This document shows positions 41,717-50,189 of a DNA stretch of 64,000 nt, in pieces. The notes beneath the pieces were generated by a model, which worked only from the letters and a program-made list of their open reading frames with translations, did no database searches and had not been told where the DNA came from. The DNA is from JBGSUZ01 sp964404895. GTDB taxonomy: Bacteria; Bacillota; Clostridia; Peptostreptococcales; Acidaminobacteraceae. Numbering within the stretch: position 1 is the first letter of the stretch; every line of letters starts with the position of its first letter. Both the position numbers and the translations under genes were made by a program. The stretch is taken from the NCBI GenBank assembly GCA_964404895.1, contig CAYOLV010000005.1:226137-290136 (forward strand), read 5' to 3'.

Positions 41717-43714
41717 CTACGAAACTCGCACGCCACTTGGCACATCTACCGAAACCAATTCTAATTTGTCCCCATCTGCAGCAGCTAAAATCATGCCGTT
41801 TGAGTCCACGCCGCGGAGCTTCACGGGTTTAAGGTTCGCCACCAAAATCACTTTTCTTCCAATTAAAGTCGCCACATCAAAATGCTTTGCAATACCCGAA
41901 ACCACCTGTCTCGTCTCTTCCCCTACTTTTAACTGGAGTACCAATAATTTATCTGCATTAGGGTGAGCTTCTGCGCTGAGAATTTCCGCTACTCTTAAAT
42001 CCACCTTGAAGAAATCATCAATTGTAATTTCCCCAGGGGCTTCTTCATCTTTTTTAACGTTCTTTTTCTCTTCCTTTTTAGCATCTTTACTCTCAGCTTT
42101 AACTTCTTTTGCTGTTTCTGCCGCTACCTCAGGCTTTTTACCGCCACCCAGTTCAGCAAGAGCCTCTAGTTCTTTAGCTACATCAATTCTAGGGAATAAA
42201 GACTCGCCCTTCTTCACCACAGTGCCCTCAGGTAAAATCCCGAAAGTATCTCCAGTTGCCCAGTTGGTGTAATCCCCTTCTTCAAGGCCAATCTGCTCCC
42301 AAATTCCTCTAGCCGTATGCACCATGAAAGGCTGAATCAATACAGAAATAATTCGAATCGACTCCGTCAAGTTGTAAAGAACAGCATCTAAAACTGGTGT
42401 GTTAGCTTCATCTTTGGCAAGAACCCAAGGACAAGTTTCATCAATATATTTATTGGTTCTTCGGATAAATTTCCAAATTTCTTCCAGCGCGTTAGAGAAA
42501 TCTAATTTCTCCATTCTTTCCTCTACTTTAGTTTTAACACTTTCTGCGACTTCAATCAATGAGGTATCAAATTCTGTTTGCGCTTCTGACTTTCTCACCA
42601 CGCCCCCATTGTATTTTTCAACCATGGCAACGCTTCTGCTGACCAAGTTTCCAAGGTCATTGGCAAGGTCTGAGTTCAATCTATTGAGCAAAACTTCATT
42701 GGTAAACAAACCATCTTGGCCAAAAGCATACTCTCTTAAAAGGAAGTACTTAAGGGCGTCAACCCCATATCTGCCGATGAGGACATATGGATCCACCACA
42801 TTTCCAACAGATTTACTCATCTTTCCGCCTTCAAGAAGTATCCAACCGTGGCCAAAGACTTTCTTCGGAACAGGAATATCTAACGCCATTAAAAGGGCTG
42901 GCCAGATAATCGTATGGAAACGGACAATTTCCTTCCCAACCAATTGAACATTGGCAGGCCAGAATTTTTCAAAGTCTATATCTGTCTTCTCAGGGTAGCC
43001 AAGAGCCGTAATATAGTTGCTTAGGGCATCAATCCAAACATAAATGACGTGTTTAGGGTCAAATGGCACTGGAATTCCCCAGCTGAAAGAAGTTCTAGAC
43101 ACGCAAAGGTCTTCAAGACCTGGTTTGATAAAGTTGTTGACCATTTCGTTGATTCTTGCTTTTGGTTCAAGGAAACAGTCTTCTGACTCGAAAAGCTCCA
43201 ATAAACGGTCTTGATATTTTGAAAGTTTAAAGAAGTAAGCTTCTTCTTTAGTCATTTGAACGTCTCTGCCACAATCAGGACACTTGCCGTCAACGAGTTG
43301 AGTCTCCGTCCAGAAGGATTCACAAGGTGTGCAGTACCAGCCTTCATAAGCACCGAGGTAAATATCCCCTTGGTCGTAAAGTTTTTGGAAAATCATTTGA
43401 ACTCTTCTTTTATGGTCTTCGTCAGTGGTTCGGATGAAAATATCGTAAGAAATTTCCATAGCGCTCCACAACTCTTTAATTTCAGCAATCATGCCGTCCA
43501 AGTACACTTTTGGTGCTACGCCAGCCTTATTGGCAACGGTTTCAATTTTTTGACCGTGCTCATCTGTTCCCGTAAGGAAGGTTACATCATAACCTTGAGC
43601 ACGTTTAAACCTTGCAATCGCGTCCGCCGCAACCGTTGTATAAGTATGTCCGATATGAAGTTTAGAACTTGGGTAATAAATAGGTGTTGTTACATAAAAA
43701 TGTTTGTCACACAT
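41717..43714 (-). CDS. metG: Methionyl-tRNA synthetase
   Basis: Charges tRNA-Met. The 665-residue protein has HIGH (KLHIGHTYTT near 19), a zinc knuckle (CTPCESFW and CPDCGRD near 127-150), KMSKS (GGKMSKSVGN near 299) and a C-terminal tRNA-binding domain of the EMAPII type (about 565-665). A Lys/Glu-rich linker (about 535-560) joins them. The ATG at 43714 is preferred, 8 bases after GGAG; the ATG two codons earlier is too close. Expression is controlled by the T-box leader upstream. It is first gene of the unit reading to ksgA. Confidence 0.97.
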   Translation of the reverse strand: MCDKHFYVTTPIYYPSSKLHIGHTYTTVAADAIARFKRAQGYDVTFLTGTDEHGQKIETVANKAGVAPKVYLDGMIAEIKELWSAMEISYDIFIRTTDEDHKRRVQMIFQKLYDQGDIYLGAYEGWYCTPCESFWTETQLVDGKCPDCGRDVQMTKEEAYFFKLSKYQDRLLELFESEDCFLEPKARINEMVNNFIKPGLEDLCVSRTSFSWGIPVPFDPKHVIYVWIDALSNYITALGYPEKTDIDFEKFWPANVQLVGKEIVRFHTIIWPALLMALDIPVPKKVFGHGWILLEGGKMSKSVGNVVDPYVLIGRYGVDALKYFLLREYAFGQDGLFTNEVLLNRLNSDLANDLGNLVSRSVAMVEKYNGGVVRKSEAQTEFDTSLIEVAESVKTKVEERMEKLDFSNALEEIWKFIRRTNKYIDETCPWVLAKDEANTPVLDAVLYNLTESIRIISVLIQPFMVHTARGIWEQIGLEEGDYTNWATGDTFGILPEGTVVKKGESLFPRIDVAKELEALAELGGGKKPEVAAETAKEVKAESKDAKKEEKKNVKKDEEAPGEITIDDFFKVDLRVAEILSAEAHPNADKLLVLQLKVGEETRQVVSGIAKHFDVATLIGRKVILVANLKPVKLRGVDSNGMILAAADGDKLELVSVDVPSGVRVS

Positions 43715-43749
43715 GGTCATCTCTCCTTTTTTTACACAAATGGGCTCAC

Positions 43750-44102
43750 AGCCTTTTTAAAACACAAAAAAACCTTCAATCACATAAGCCTAAAACGGCT
43801 CAGGGACGAAGGTCAAGATTCGCGGTACCACCCTAATTCACGCATCCTTCACAGGATACGCCTCTAAATGAACCATCTGAAAAAATCTCAGAGGAGTCAC
43901 TGTGAGATAACGGTCACAACCGTCAAAATCTAAGGTATAAACTTGCCAATCTTGAAATCCATTAGCAATGTTCCTACGTTCAACTCTGAAGCTCAGGGAC
44001 CATCTTCAATGACTGCGAGGCGCATCGGCTTTCACCTGTCCCGACTCTCTAATAGCGTTTACACTCATTTACTCTTCCCGTCAAAGCTGTCTTCATTAAT
44101 TT
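43750..44102 (-). promoter_or_regulatory. Methionine T-box leader of metG
   Basis: The antiterminator signature AGGGTGGTACCGCG occupies 43834-43821 on the minus strand. Stem I carries GAAG followed by ATG (44003-44001) at the specifier position, the Met codon. A terminator follows: GACCTTCGTCCCTGAGCC pairs with GGCT-GAAGGT and runs into seven T residues near 43770. Uncharged tRNA-Met should stabilise the antiterminator and allow metG transcription. Confidence 0.93.
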
Positions 44103-44108
44103 AACGAG

Positions 44109-44137
44109 ATTTTATCACTTGTCCTTTAGCTTGTCAA
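44109..44137 (-). promoter_or_regulatory. Consensus promoter of the metG T-box leader
   Basis: Perfect TTGACA (44137-44132), a 17-base spacer and TAAAAT (44114-44109) on the minus strand place the transcription start near 44102. Confidence 0.85.
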
Positions 44138-44194
44138 CTATCCCCTATTAAGTCTTATTTCCGCCCTCCGCAAAATTAATATTCGCTTTACCCA

Positions 44195-44223
44195 TTGATT
44201 TTAATAACACTGCATGATATAAC
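44195..44223 (+). promoter_or_regulatory. Promoter of the 143-residue unknown gene
   Basis: TTGATT (44195-44200), 17 bases and TATAAC (44218-44223) form a good sigma-A promoter, giving a leader of about 90 bases. Confidence 0.7.
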
Positions 44224-44244
44224 ATTGATGGCAAGACCCATAAA

Positions 44245-44301
44245 AGTAAGCTTGTGCTGCGGAGCATGAAATACTACGAGTAACCCACTAGCGCCCTTAC
44301 T
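44245..44301 (+). other. Structured leader of unknown type
   Basis: AGTAAG (44245-44250) pairs with CTTACT (44296-44301) and encloses a GTGCT-GCGG-AGCAT hairpin (44254-44267), shortly before the ribosome site at 44314. I do not recognise a riboswitch class. Confidence 0.4.
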
Positions 44302-44323
44302 GGTACCCATTAAGGAGAAACAC

Positions 44324-44755
44324 ATGAAAAAACTAGAAAATCAATTGGAAGGTCTCTATCAATCTCAACTAGAAGATTTCTCACTAGAACTCAGCGATCA
44401 GCGTATTCGCTTTAAAACAACCAAAACCGAGGTTTGTCAATTTGATGAACTGATTTTCGATGGCGTAAAAGCGTTCTTCTATGCCGATCCTAATAAAGAA
44501 AACCCTGTTAATAATTTTTCACTAACAGGAGAATCGTCAAAAGAAACTACAGAACTCTCTTCAATCGTCTTCTGCGACAAAGGATTTGGCGAATTCGCCA
44601 TTATTACTTCCTTAGAAGACCATGCTAGAGGAGAGGCACCTATCGAAATTTCCATCCCTAATTTTAACCTCTGCTTTGGTGAAGCTTCTTTCTTTATTGA
44701 AGCAAAAAGTGTGACCATCAACGACAATCACTTCTCGTTGAAGCAACAACATTAA
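44324..44755 (+). CDS. Protein of unknown function, 143 residues
   Basis: A soluble-looking acidic protein without signal peptide or membrane segment. It alternates polar and hydrophobic residues in short beta-like stretches (SLELSDQRIRFKTTK, AIITSLEDHAR, SVTINDNHFSL), which suggests a beta-sandwich or ligand-binding fold. I do not recognise a family. AAGGAG precedes the ATG and a good promoter lies at 44195-44223, so it is a real gene. It is followed after about 125 bases by a membrane protein gene in the same direction. Confidence 0.7.
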   Translation: MKKLENQLEGLYQSQLEDFSLELSDQRIRFKTTKTEVCQFDELIFDGVKAFFYADPNKENPVNNFSLTGESSKETTELSSIVFCDKGFGEFAIITSLEDHARGEAPIEISIPNFNLCFGEASFFIEAKSVTINDNHFSLKQQH

Positions 44756-44823
44756 TTGTAGCCCTGAGCATAAAAGCAGTCTTTCTTTTTTTTCAAAAAA
44801 ATCTGCTGAAATAAAAGGAGTTT

Positions 44824-44879
44824 GACACCTCTATGTAGAACTTCTACCGTTAATCATGAAAAATTATTAAGGCGGTGTC
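44824..44879 (+). other. Leader hairpin that covers the ribosome site of the DUF948-like gene
   Basis: GACACC (44824-44829) is complementary to GGTGTC (44874-44879), which overlaps the G-rich ribosome site of the gene at 44882. An inner GTAGAA-C-TTCTAC palindrome lies at 44835-44847. The outer stem would hide the site. Confidence 0.4.
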
Positions 44880-44881
44880 CT

Positions 44882-45289
44882 ATGAATTCACAAATCGTAT
44901 TTACAATTAAGGACTTGGGTATGTTCGTTCTTTGGGGGCTGCTTGTAGCAGTGCTTATCTATATTTTGTTGATTTTAGTCCGTTTCTACCGTTCCTTTAA
45001 GGAAGTTATGGCTATAGTGGACGATAACCGACAGAACATAGACAAAGTTCTAGACGAAGCCCCTGGCATCTCACAAAATATCAACCAAATTTCAGGTGAA
45101 GTTTCACACATCATGACTTCATTCCACGGTACCATCGATAACGTAGCTGAAACCTCTGAATCGGTAACAGGATCCTTTAAAGACAACAACGAATTAGTCG
45201 CTCAAATTTCCAGTATCTTTAAGATCTTGACAACCATCAAAGAGGGCTTCGACAGACTTTTCCATAAAAATAAAGAAAATGATTTATAA
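44882..45289 (+). CDS. DUF948-like membrane-anchored coiled-coil protein
   Basis: A 135-residue protein: one transmembrane helix (about 13-35, LGMFVLWGLLVAVLIYILLI) followed by a long amphipathic helical region with regular heptads (VDDNRQNIDKVLDEAPGIS, then ISGEVSHIM and VAETSESVTGS), and a basic Lys-rich end. This layout matches DUF948 proteins such as general-stress proteins of the YtxG type. Function of the family is unclear. The start at 44882 is chosen over an earlier in-frame codon because GGCGGTG precedes it and the TM helix then begins near the N-terminus. Confidence 0.75.
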   Translation: MNSQIVFTIKDLGMFVLWGLLVAVLIYILLILVRFYRSFKEVMAIVDDNRQNIDKVLDEAPGISQNINQISGEVSHIMTSFHGTIDNVAETSESVTGSFKDNNELVAQISSIFKILTTIKEGFDRLFHKNKENDL

Positions 45290-45341
45290 TAGTTCTTTTT
45301 CGACAAAATGTATAATCAGTGAATAAATTAAACAATGGATA

Positions 45342-45388
45342 GAAACACCAATTAACAAATTTTTCTTGTCAATTGGTGTTTTTTTTTA
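45342..45388 (+). terminator. Rho-independent terminator
   Basis: AAACACCAATT pairs with AATTGGTGTTT and nine T residues follow. The 45290-45593 gap holds this terminator, then AT-rich sequence and the abrB promoter. Confidence 0.85.
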
Positions 45389-45504
45389 TATATTAATATA
45401 CAGTAAAGCATAGTTCTGTAAATATAGGGTAAATATTACCTAGTACTGGATGTTTTGGGCATTTTATTGTTTTGCAAAATTTCCAAAATAATCAAATTTG
45501 CCTC

Positions 45505-45533
45505 TTGACTTTAATTTACATTCTTGGTACTAT
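45505..45533 (+). promoter_or_regulatory. abrB promoter
   Basis: TTGACT (45505-45510), 17 bases and TACTAT (45528-45533) place the start of transcription near 45540, directly before three 10-bp repeats. Confidence 0.75.
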
Positions 45534-45540
45534 CTAATTA

Positions 45541-45570
45541 GGCGAAAATTGTCGAAAATTGTCTAAAATT
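45541..45570 (+). promoter_or_regulatory. Three phased Spo0A-like boxes at the abrB transcription start
   Basis: GGCGAAAATT, GTCGAAAATT and GTCTAAAATT follow each other at exact 10-bp spacing. The middle one includes TGTCGAA (45550-45556), the Spo0A-box core; the others differ by one or two bases. They cover about +1 to +30. Confidence 0.65.
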
Positions 45571-45593
45571 TAATCAAAGGAGAATGAGCTAAT

Positions 45594-45836
45594 ATGAAAT
45601 CAACAGGTATTGTAAGAAAAGTAGACGAACTTGGTAGAGTTGTAATTCCAATTGAACTCAGAAGAACGCTTGGTATTGGGGAAAAAGACGCTCTTGAGAT
45701 CTTTACAGAAGGGGATACAATCATCCTTAAGAAGTACGAACCAGCTTGTATTTTCTGTGGTCAAGCTAAAGGTGTTAGAAACCTTAAAGGTAAAAATATT
45801 TGTCCAGAATGTATCAACGAAATTGGCGGTTTATAA
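45594..45836 (+). CDS. abrB: AbrB-family transition-state regulator
   Basis: An 80-residue regulator with an N-terminal swapped-hairpin DNA-binding domain (GIVRKVDELGRVVIPIELRR) and a C-terminal zinc-ribbon-like part with four cysteines (CIFC and CPEC). AbrB holds back stationary-phase and sporulation genes during growth. AAAGGAG precedes the start. Its position next to rsmI repeats the Bacillus arrangement, and Spo0A-like boxes over its transcription start suggest the classic Spo0A-to-AbrB control. A strong terminator follows. Confidence 0.95.
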   Translation: MKSTGIVRKVDELGRVVIPIELRRTLGIGEKDALEIFTEGDTIILKKYEPACIFCGQAKGVRNLKGKNICPECINEIGGL

Positions 45837-45884
45837 CAGCCTTTCCATCTTCAATTTGATACTCTAACAAATTATACAAAAAAT

Positions 45885-45920
45885 AAGCCAACTCCCAAGA
45901 GTTGGCTTTTATTTTTATTT
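45885..45920. terminator. Terminator after abrB
   Basis: AAGCCAACTC pairs with GAGTTGGCTT (4-base loop) and TTATTTTTATTT follows. Confidence 0.88.
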
Positions 45921-46005
45921 CATTGTCTAATTTTGCATAAATATTCTGTGTCGTTGACTATATATGCACAACTAGAAAATATTTCATTTCCGAACTAGTT
46001 ACACG

Positions 46006-46878
46006 TTACAACTCAATTGCAATTTGATATACATCTTTCTTTGGCAAGCCTCTTCTCTTTGCTACCAGTACAATTGCTTCCTTTTTACTCTGCCCTTGCG
46101 CCAATAACATTTGAAGTTCTTCCTTTATTGTTAAAACGTCAAAAGAATTTTCTACCACTGGAATTTCACCTTCAAAGCCTGCTAAAATGATTACAAATTC
46201 ACCTCTAGGATCATTTTCTTCAAAGTGCTTTAAAATCGTATCTAAGGTTCCTCTTGTATAAGTTTCAAATTTCTTAGTCAACTCTTTGCAGACGACGGCT
46301 TCCCTTGAACCAAATACAGCCACCCCATCCTTTAAAAATTCTTTTAAGCGATGAGGTGCTTCATAAAAAATTAACGTTCGACTGTCGTATTGCAAGGACT
46401 CAAAATGCTTCTTCCGAGTTTTGCTGTTTCTGTCTACAAAACCTTCAAATGCAAACCGTCTAGTAGGCAGCCCTGACATGACCAATGCGTGAATGGCGGC
46501 AACAGGTCCATCCACACAAACCATTTCAATCCCTGCCTCTATGGCCAATTTCACTAAATCCTCGCCAGGGTCTGAAATACCAGGCATTCCTGCATCTGAA
46601 ATCAATGCAATGTTTTTCCCCTCTTTTAACTTCTCTATCAGCTGGGGACCCGCTTTCATTCGATTGTGCTCGTGATAGCTGATAAGGGTCTTTTCAATCT
46701 CTAAATGGTTCAGTAATCTAAGGCTGTGTCTTGTATCTTCTGCCGCAACCAAATCGACAGCTTTCAATGTTTTGACTAAGCGCAAGGTCACATCATCTAA
46801 ATTGCCAATAGGTGTCCCGCAAATATAAAGGGTTCCACACTTACGGTCAGGTATAATATCATTTTTCGATTGCGTCAT
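46006..46878 (-). CDS. rsmI: 16S rRNA (cytidine1402-2'-O)-methyltransferase
   Basis: RsmI methylates the ribose of C1402 in 16S rRNA. The 290-residue SAM-dependent tetrapyrrole-methylase-fold protein shows LYICGTPIGNLDD near 16-28, AAEDTRHS near 44-51, SDAGMPGISDPG near 89-100 and VCKELTKKFE near 190. The start at 46878 is chosen because GAGAGGTGAG lies before it and the longer frame would run through the upstream gene. It overlaps the end of the trmN-like gene by 20 bases, so the two are cotranscribed. Confidence 0.95.
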   Translation of the reverse strand: MTQSKNDIIPDRKCGTLYICGTPIGNLDDVTLRLVKTLKAVDLVAAEDTRHSLRLLNHLEIEKTLISYHEHNRMKAGPQLIEKLKEGKNIALISDAGMPGISDPGEDLVKLAIEAGIEMVCVDGPVAAIHALVMSGLPTRRFAFEGFVDRNSKTRKKHFESLQYDSRTLIFYEAPHRLKEFLKDGVAVFGSREAVVCKELTKKFETYTRGTLDTILKHFEENDPRGEFVIILAGFEGEIPVVENSFDVLTIKEELQMLLAQGQSKKEAIVLVAKRRGLPKKDVYQIAIEL

Positions 46879-47650
46879 CTTGCTCACCTCTCTTGTCGAA
46901 TACATTAATCTGGGAATTCCCATAAATTTGGTAAATTTCAGCGGTATAGTCTCCATCTTCTTGATAGACCACTAAAGGATCATGGAACTTGAGTTCCACT
47001 TTTCCGCCCCTCACCCCTTTAATCAACATAATGTTAGGCTTCTTATCAATTTTAGGTTGAACCAAACGAACTTCCTTCGGTTCTAGCTTGTACTTTCGCA
47101 TTAAGCAAACGATGTCTACCAATCGGTTCGGTCGATGAACCATATAGAAGCTGCCGCCAGGCTTTAACATGCTTGCCGAAACCCGAATCACATCTTCTAA
47201 CGAACAAAGAATTTCATGTCTTGAAATACGCTTCATATCCTCTTCATTGTGAATACCACTATTACCAGACATATAAGGGGGGTTAGTCACTACCACATCC
47301 ACAGAAGATTTTTCGATATATTTAAGATAGGCGTTCAGATTGTCATTTATAATCTGAATTCTATCCGACAGTCCATTCATTTCAACACTTCTTCTTGCCA
47401 TTTCAGCCATAGTTTCTTGAACTTCAAAGGCGCTAATCTGAGAAGCTTTCGTTTTAGCGCTTAATAAAATGGGAATAATGCCAGTCCCTGTTCCTAGTTC
47501 AACAACCTTTGCACCCTCTTTGACTTTTGTAAAGTCACTGAGCAGCACTGCATCAATTCCAAAACAAAACCCATCTGGATTCTGAATGATTTTAAGTCCA
47601 TCCAGTTGTAAATCATCTACCCTTTCATGTGCCTTGACCCATGAACTCAT
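46859..47650 (-). CDS. tRNA1(Val) (adenine37-N6)-methyltransferase-like
   Basis: A 263-residue SAM methyltransferase of the TrmN6/YabB type. GTGTGIIPIL near 50-59 is the SAM-binding motif and TNPPYMSG near 115 the N6-adenine catalytic motif. DGLKIIQNPDGFCFGIDAVLL is the conserved N-terminal block. The start at 47650 follows AAGGAG by about 10 bases; a longer frame of 34 more residues is poorly supported. In Bacillus yabB lies next to rsmI as well. The exact tRNA target is taken from the family. Confidence 0.9.
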   Translation of the reverse strand: MSSWVKAHERVDDLQLDGLKIIQNPDGFCFGIDAVLLSDFTKVKEGAKVVELGTGTGIIPILLSAKTKASQISAFEVQETMAEMARRSVEMNGLSDRIQIINDNLNAYLKYIEKSSVDVVVTNPPYMSGNSGIHNEEDMKRISRHEILCSLEDVIRVSASMLKPGGSFYMVHRPNRLVDIVCLMRKYKLEPKEVRLVQPKIDKKPNIMLIKGVRGGKVELKFHDPLVVYQEDGDYTAEIYQIYGNSQINVFDKRGEQDDAIEK

Positions 47651-47735
47651 CCCTACATCTCTCCTTAAAAACGCTAACAAGGAGCTCGAAGCGTCTAGCC
47701 TCTCACTTCCTCCCAGATTTACTTCACAAATGGGG

Positions 47736-47767
47736 TAAAAAGAGAGGCTCATCTAAATGAGCCTCTA
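47736..47767 (-). terminator. Terminator after ricT
   Basis: On the minus strand AGAGGCTCAT pairs with ATGAGCCTCT (4-base loop) and CTTTTTACC follows, so trmN and rsmI may be made partly from read-through or from their own promoter. Confidence 0.8.
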
Positions 47768-47783
47768 TCATCTTTACCATCTG

Positions 47784-49202
47784 CTATTTGCCGTCTCCGC
47801 CAATCTTATGTGGTTTATCTTTTTGTGGATGGGGATGTCTATGTTTCTTAAAAGGTTTCTTTTCCGATGATGCCCCATGCTCTTTGTTTTGGTTCTGGTT
47901 TTGGTTTTGAGTCTGATTTTGGTTCTGATTCTGCTCTTTATTCTGAGTTTCCTCTTTGCGGTCTAGTTCGCCGTTGAAGTCTTCAAATGACTTCTTAGGT
48001 TTACGTTCTGGACGAGGCTTAAACCGTTGTTTATCTTTGTTATTGTTATTCTGATGCTCGTTGGCATTTGTGTTGTTTTTAGACCCTGCATGCTCCCGAC
48101 CATTCTGACTACTAGGCTCCTCTGACTTTGCCACGGTTTTTGCAAACTGTTTAGCTCTCTCAGTTGTTTCAGCCTGTGCCTCAACGGGAAGGGGTTCTCT
48201 ATTGGGTCTTCTATCTTTTTGATACGGTTTTTTATCAGTTTTGCAGCCGCATTTCTTATTTTGACAGGCCTTCTGCTTCAGCTCGCCTTCAATTTCCGCT
48301 AAAAATTCGTGGGGAATTTCCTCGGAACAATCAATCACAAGGTCTTCATGATCCTCTGACTGAGCGGACTTTTTCAAAATTGCCTTGATTTGATCTTTTT
48401 TATAAGTTACCACGTCTTCACCCAATTCAGGGTTTTCTTCTCTTTCTTTTACAATAAGTCTCACTTTGACCGATTCGAGAAGAATATTTGTGTCAAATAC
48501 CACTGCAGGACCGTCTTCTGTAAGAACTCTGTCTCCACGATTTGGCATGCCTTTTCTTAGAACTTGATAAGTGTCATGCTCATATTTGAGACAGCACATT
48601 AATCGACCGCATATTCCAGAAATTTTAGTCGGGTTAAGGGATAAATTTTGATCTTTTGCCATTTTAATGGAAACTGGCGCAAAATCCCCGAGCCAGTTGG
48701 CACAACAAAGACCAATGCCGCAAGGACCAATGCCGTTGACCATTTTTGCTTCATCTCTGACACCTATCTGTCTGAGTTCAATTCTCGTTTTAAAGACTGC
48801 AGCAAGATCCTTTACCAGTTCTCTAAAGTCAATCCGACCATCTGCTGTGAAGTAAAAAATAACTTTATTGTTATCAAATGTGTATTCAACGTCTATGAGT
48901 TTCATATCTAATCCGTGAGCAAGAATCTTTTCCTCACAAATTCTGAAAGTTTCACAATTTTTTTCTTTATTTTCTAAATGGGACTGTACGTCTTCTGAAG
49001 TAGCTATTCTAAGCACCTTCTTTAAAGGTGAAACGATTTCTTCTTCAGTGACATCTCTTTTTGCAATGACCACATGTCCAAATTCAATGCCTCTTGCGGT
49101 TTCCACAATGACATTATCCTCTTTTTGTATATCCAAGTGGTCAGGATCAAAGTAATAAATCTTACCAGCTTTTTTGAATCTGACCCCAACAACGGTTATC
49201 AT
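47784..49202 (-). CDS. ricT: RicT (YaaT/PSP1) protein with long low-complexity tail
   Basis: RicT forms the RicA-RicF-RicT complex that binds iron-sulfur clusters and helps RNase Y mature transcripts, and it promotes sporulation and competence in Bacillus. The PSP1 core (residues 1-270) has the conserved Cys block GPCGIGLCC and ICGRLMCCLKYEH near 155-205. The total of 472 residues exceeds the usual 275. The extra 200 residues hold a Cys-rich KACQNKKCGCK stretch, a charged region and Asn/Gln repeats (NQNQ), ending in a His/Lys-rich tail. The start codon overlaps the holB stop by four bases. Confidence 0.93.
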   Translation of the reverse strand: MITVVGVRFKKAGKIYYFDPDHLDIQKEDNVIVETARGIEFGHVVIAKRDVTEEEIVSPLKKVLRIATSEDVQSHLENKEKNCETFRICEEKILAHGLDMKLIDVEYTFDNNKVIFYFTADGRIDFRELVKDLAAVFKTRIELRQIGVRDEAKMVNGIGPCGIGLCCANWLGDFAPVSIKMAKDQNLSLNPTKISGICGRLMCCLKYEHDTYQVLRKGMPNRGDRVLTEDGPAVVFDTNILLESVKVRLIVKEREENPELGEDVVTYKKDQIKAILKKSAQSEDHEDLVIDCSEEIPHEFLAEIEGELKQKACQNKKCGCKTDKKPYQKDRRPNREPLPVEAQAETTERAKQFAKTVAKSEEPSSQNGREHAGSKNNTNANEHQNNNNKDKQRFKPRPERKPKKSFEDFNGELDRKEETQNKEQNQNQNQTQNQNQNQNKEHGASSEKKPFKKHRHPHPQKDKPHKIGGDGK

Positions 49203-50179
49203 AGTTGACCTCCTGTAAGTTTAAGCAACATCGCATCGGTCACCAAAGGGTGATTGGCATTGGCAGTAATCGCCTTTTTTGCCGCCTCTACGATTTCTAT
49301 ATATAAAGGAACCTGCTGCGGTGCCACAGATTGGCTCAAACTCAAGAAAGTGTCTGACACCTCTTTTGTAAAGCGCAGTGATGACTCTGGATGACTCGAT
49401 AACAGCAAAGTATCTCTATACCATATTATCATCAAATCCATAAAAGATATAGTGGAAACTTTATCTGCCATATAGGGGTCTATCCCTTCAAAAGCCTTTA
49501 GAGTATCACCCCTATGAAGAGCGCTTAAGGTACATAAGACGTCCTCTCTCATTTGATAGAAGTCAGGCGTGGTCAACAGTCTGAGCGCCATGCCCAATGA
49601 ACCGTCCGAATATAGGGCGGCAAGGTGAGCCAGCTCCCCGTCATGTCCTTTTTCTTTCAGCCAAACTTCCATTTCCTCTGAGGGAATGCGGTTAAAACTT
49701 AAGAGTTGCAACCGGGATAAAACCGTCGGTAAAAGGGCTTCTTTATTTTCTGTCACAAAGAGAATTAACGCATGTCCTGGCGGTTCTTCCACAATTTTAA
49801 GAATCCGATTTTGCGCCCTGACCGTCATGAGTTCGGCTTGATCTACAATGACCACTTTGGTTTCAGATTCATAAGGCTTTAGCTGAATAAATTCTTGAAA
49901 AGCTTCTAACTGTTTATCCTTAATAGATAACCCATCTGGCTCAATGTATAAATAATCGGGGTGATTATCTGAATCAAATTGCAGACAAGAAGGACAAACC
50001 CCACAGGCGTCCTTACCTTTTCCACATAACGCTGCTTTTGCAAGAGCTATTGCTACTTGCTTTTTCCCAACGCCTCCCCGCCCATCAAAAAGATAGCCAT
50101 GAGCCAGCTTTTGGCCGGCTATGGCTTGCTGTAAAATTTGAATTTGTCTTTCATGTCCTATAATGTCTTTAAAAGTCAT
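49199..50179 (-). CDS. holB: DNA polymerase III delta-prime subunit
   Basis: A 326-residue clamp-loader ATPase-fold subunit. FDGRGGVGKKQVA near 32-44 is the P-loop, CGKGKDACGVCPSC near 52-65 holds the four zinc cysteines, and VIVDQAELMT replaces the DEAD-box-like Walker B. SRLQLLSFNRI matches the SRC/sensor-1 region, with Leu where Cys is normal. It helps load the sliding clamp. The stop overlaps ricT by four bases and the start lies 10 bases after darA, so this is one operon. Confidence 0.95.
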   Translation of the reverse strand: MTFKDIIGHERQIQILQQAIAGQKLAHGYLFDGRGGVGKKQVAIALAKAALCGKGKDACGVCPSCLQFDSDNHPDYLYIEPDGLSIKDKQLEAFQEFIQLKPYESETKVVIVDQAELMTVRAQNRILKIVEEPPGHALILFVTENKEALLPTVLSRLQLLSFNRIPSEEMEVWLKEKGHDGELAHLAALYSDGSLGMALRLLTTPDFYQMREDVLCTLSALHRGDTLKAFEGIDPYMADKVSTISFMDLMIIWYRDTLLLSSHPESSLRFTKEVSDTFLSLSQSVAPQQVPLYIEIVEAAKKAITANANHPLVTDAMLLKLTGGQL

Positions 50180-50189
50180 ATGTCTCTCC

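Noticed and set aside
43256..43867. 203-residue plus-strand frame
   Set aside because: It runs antisense through metG and the T-box leader, both firmly identified.
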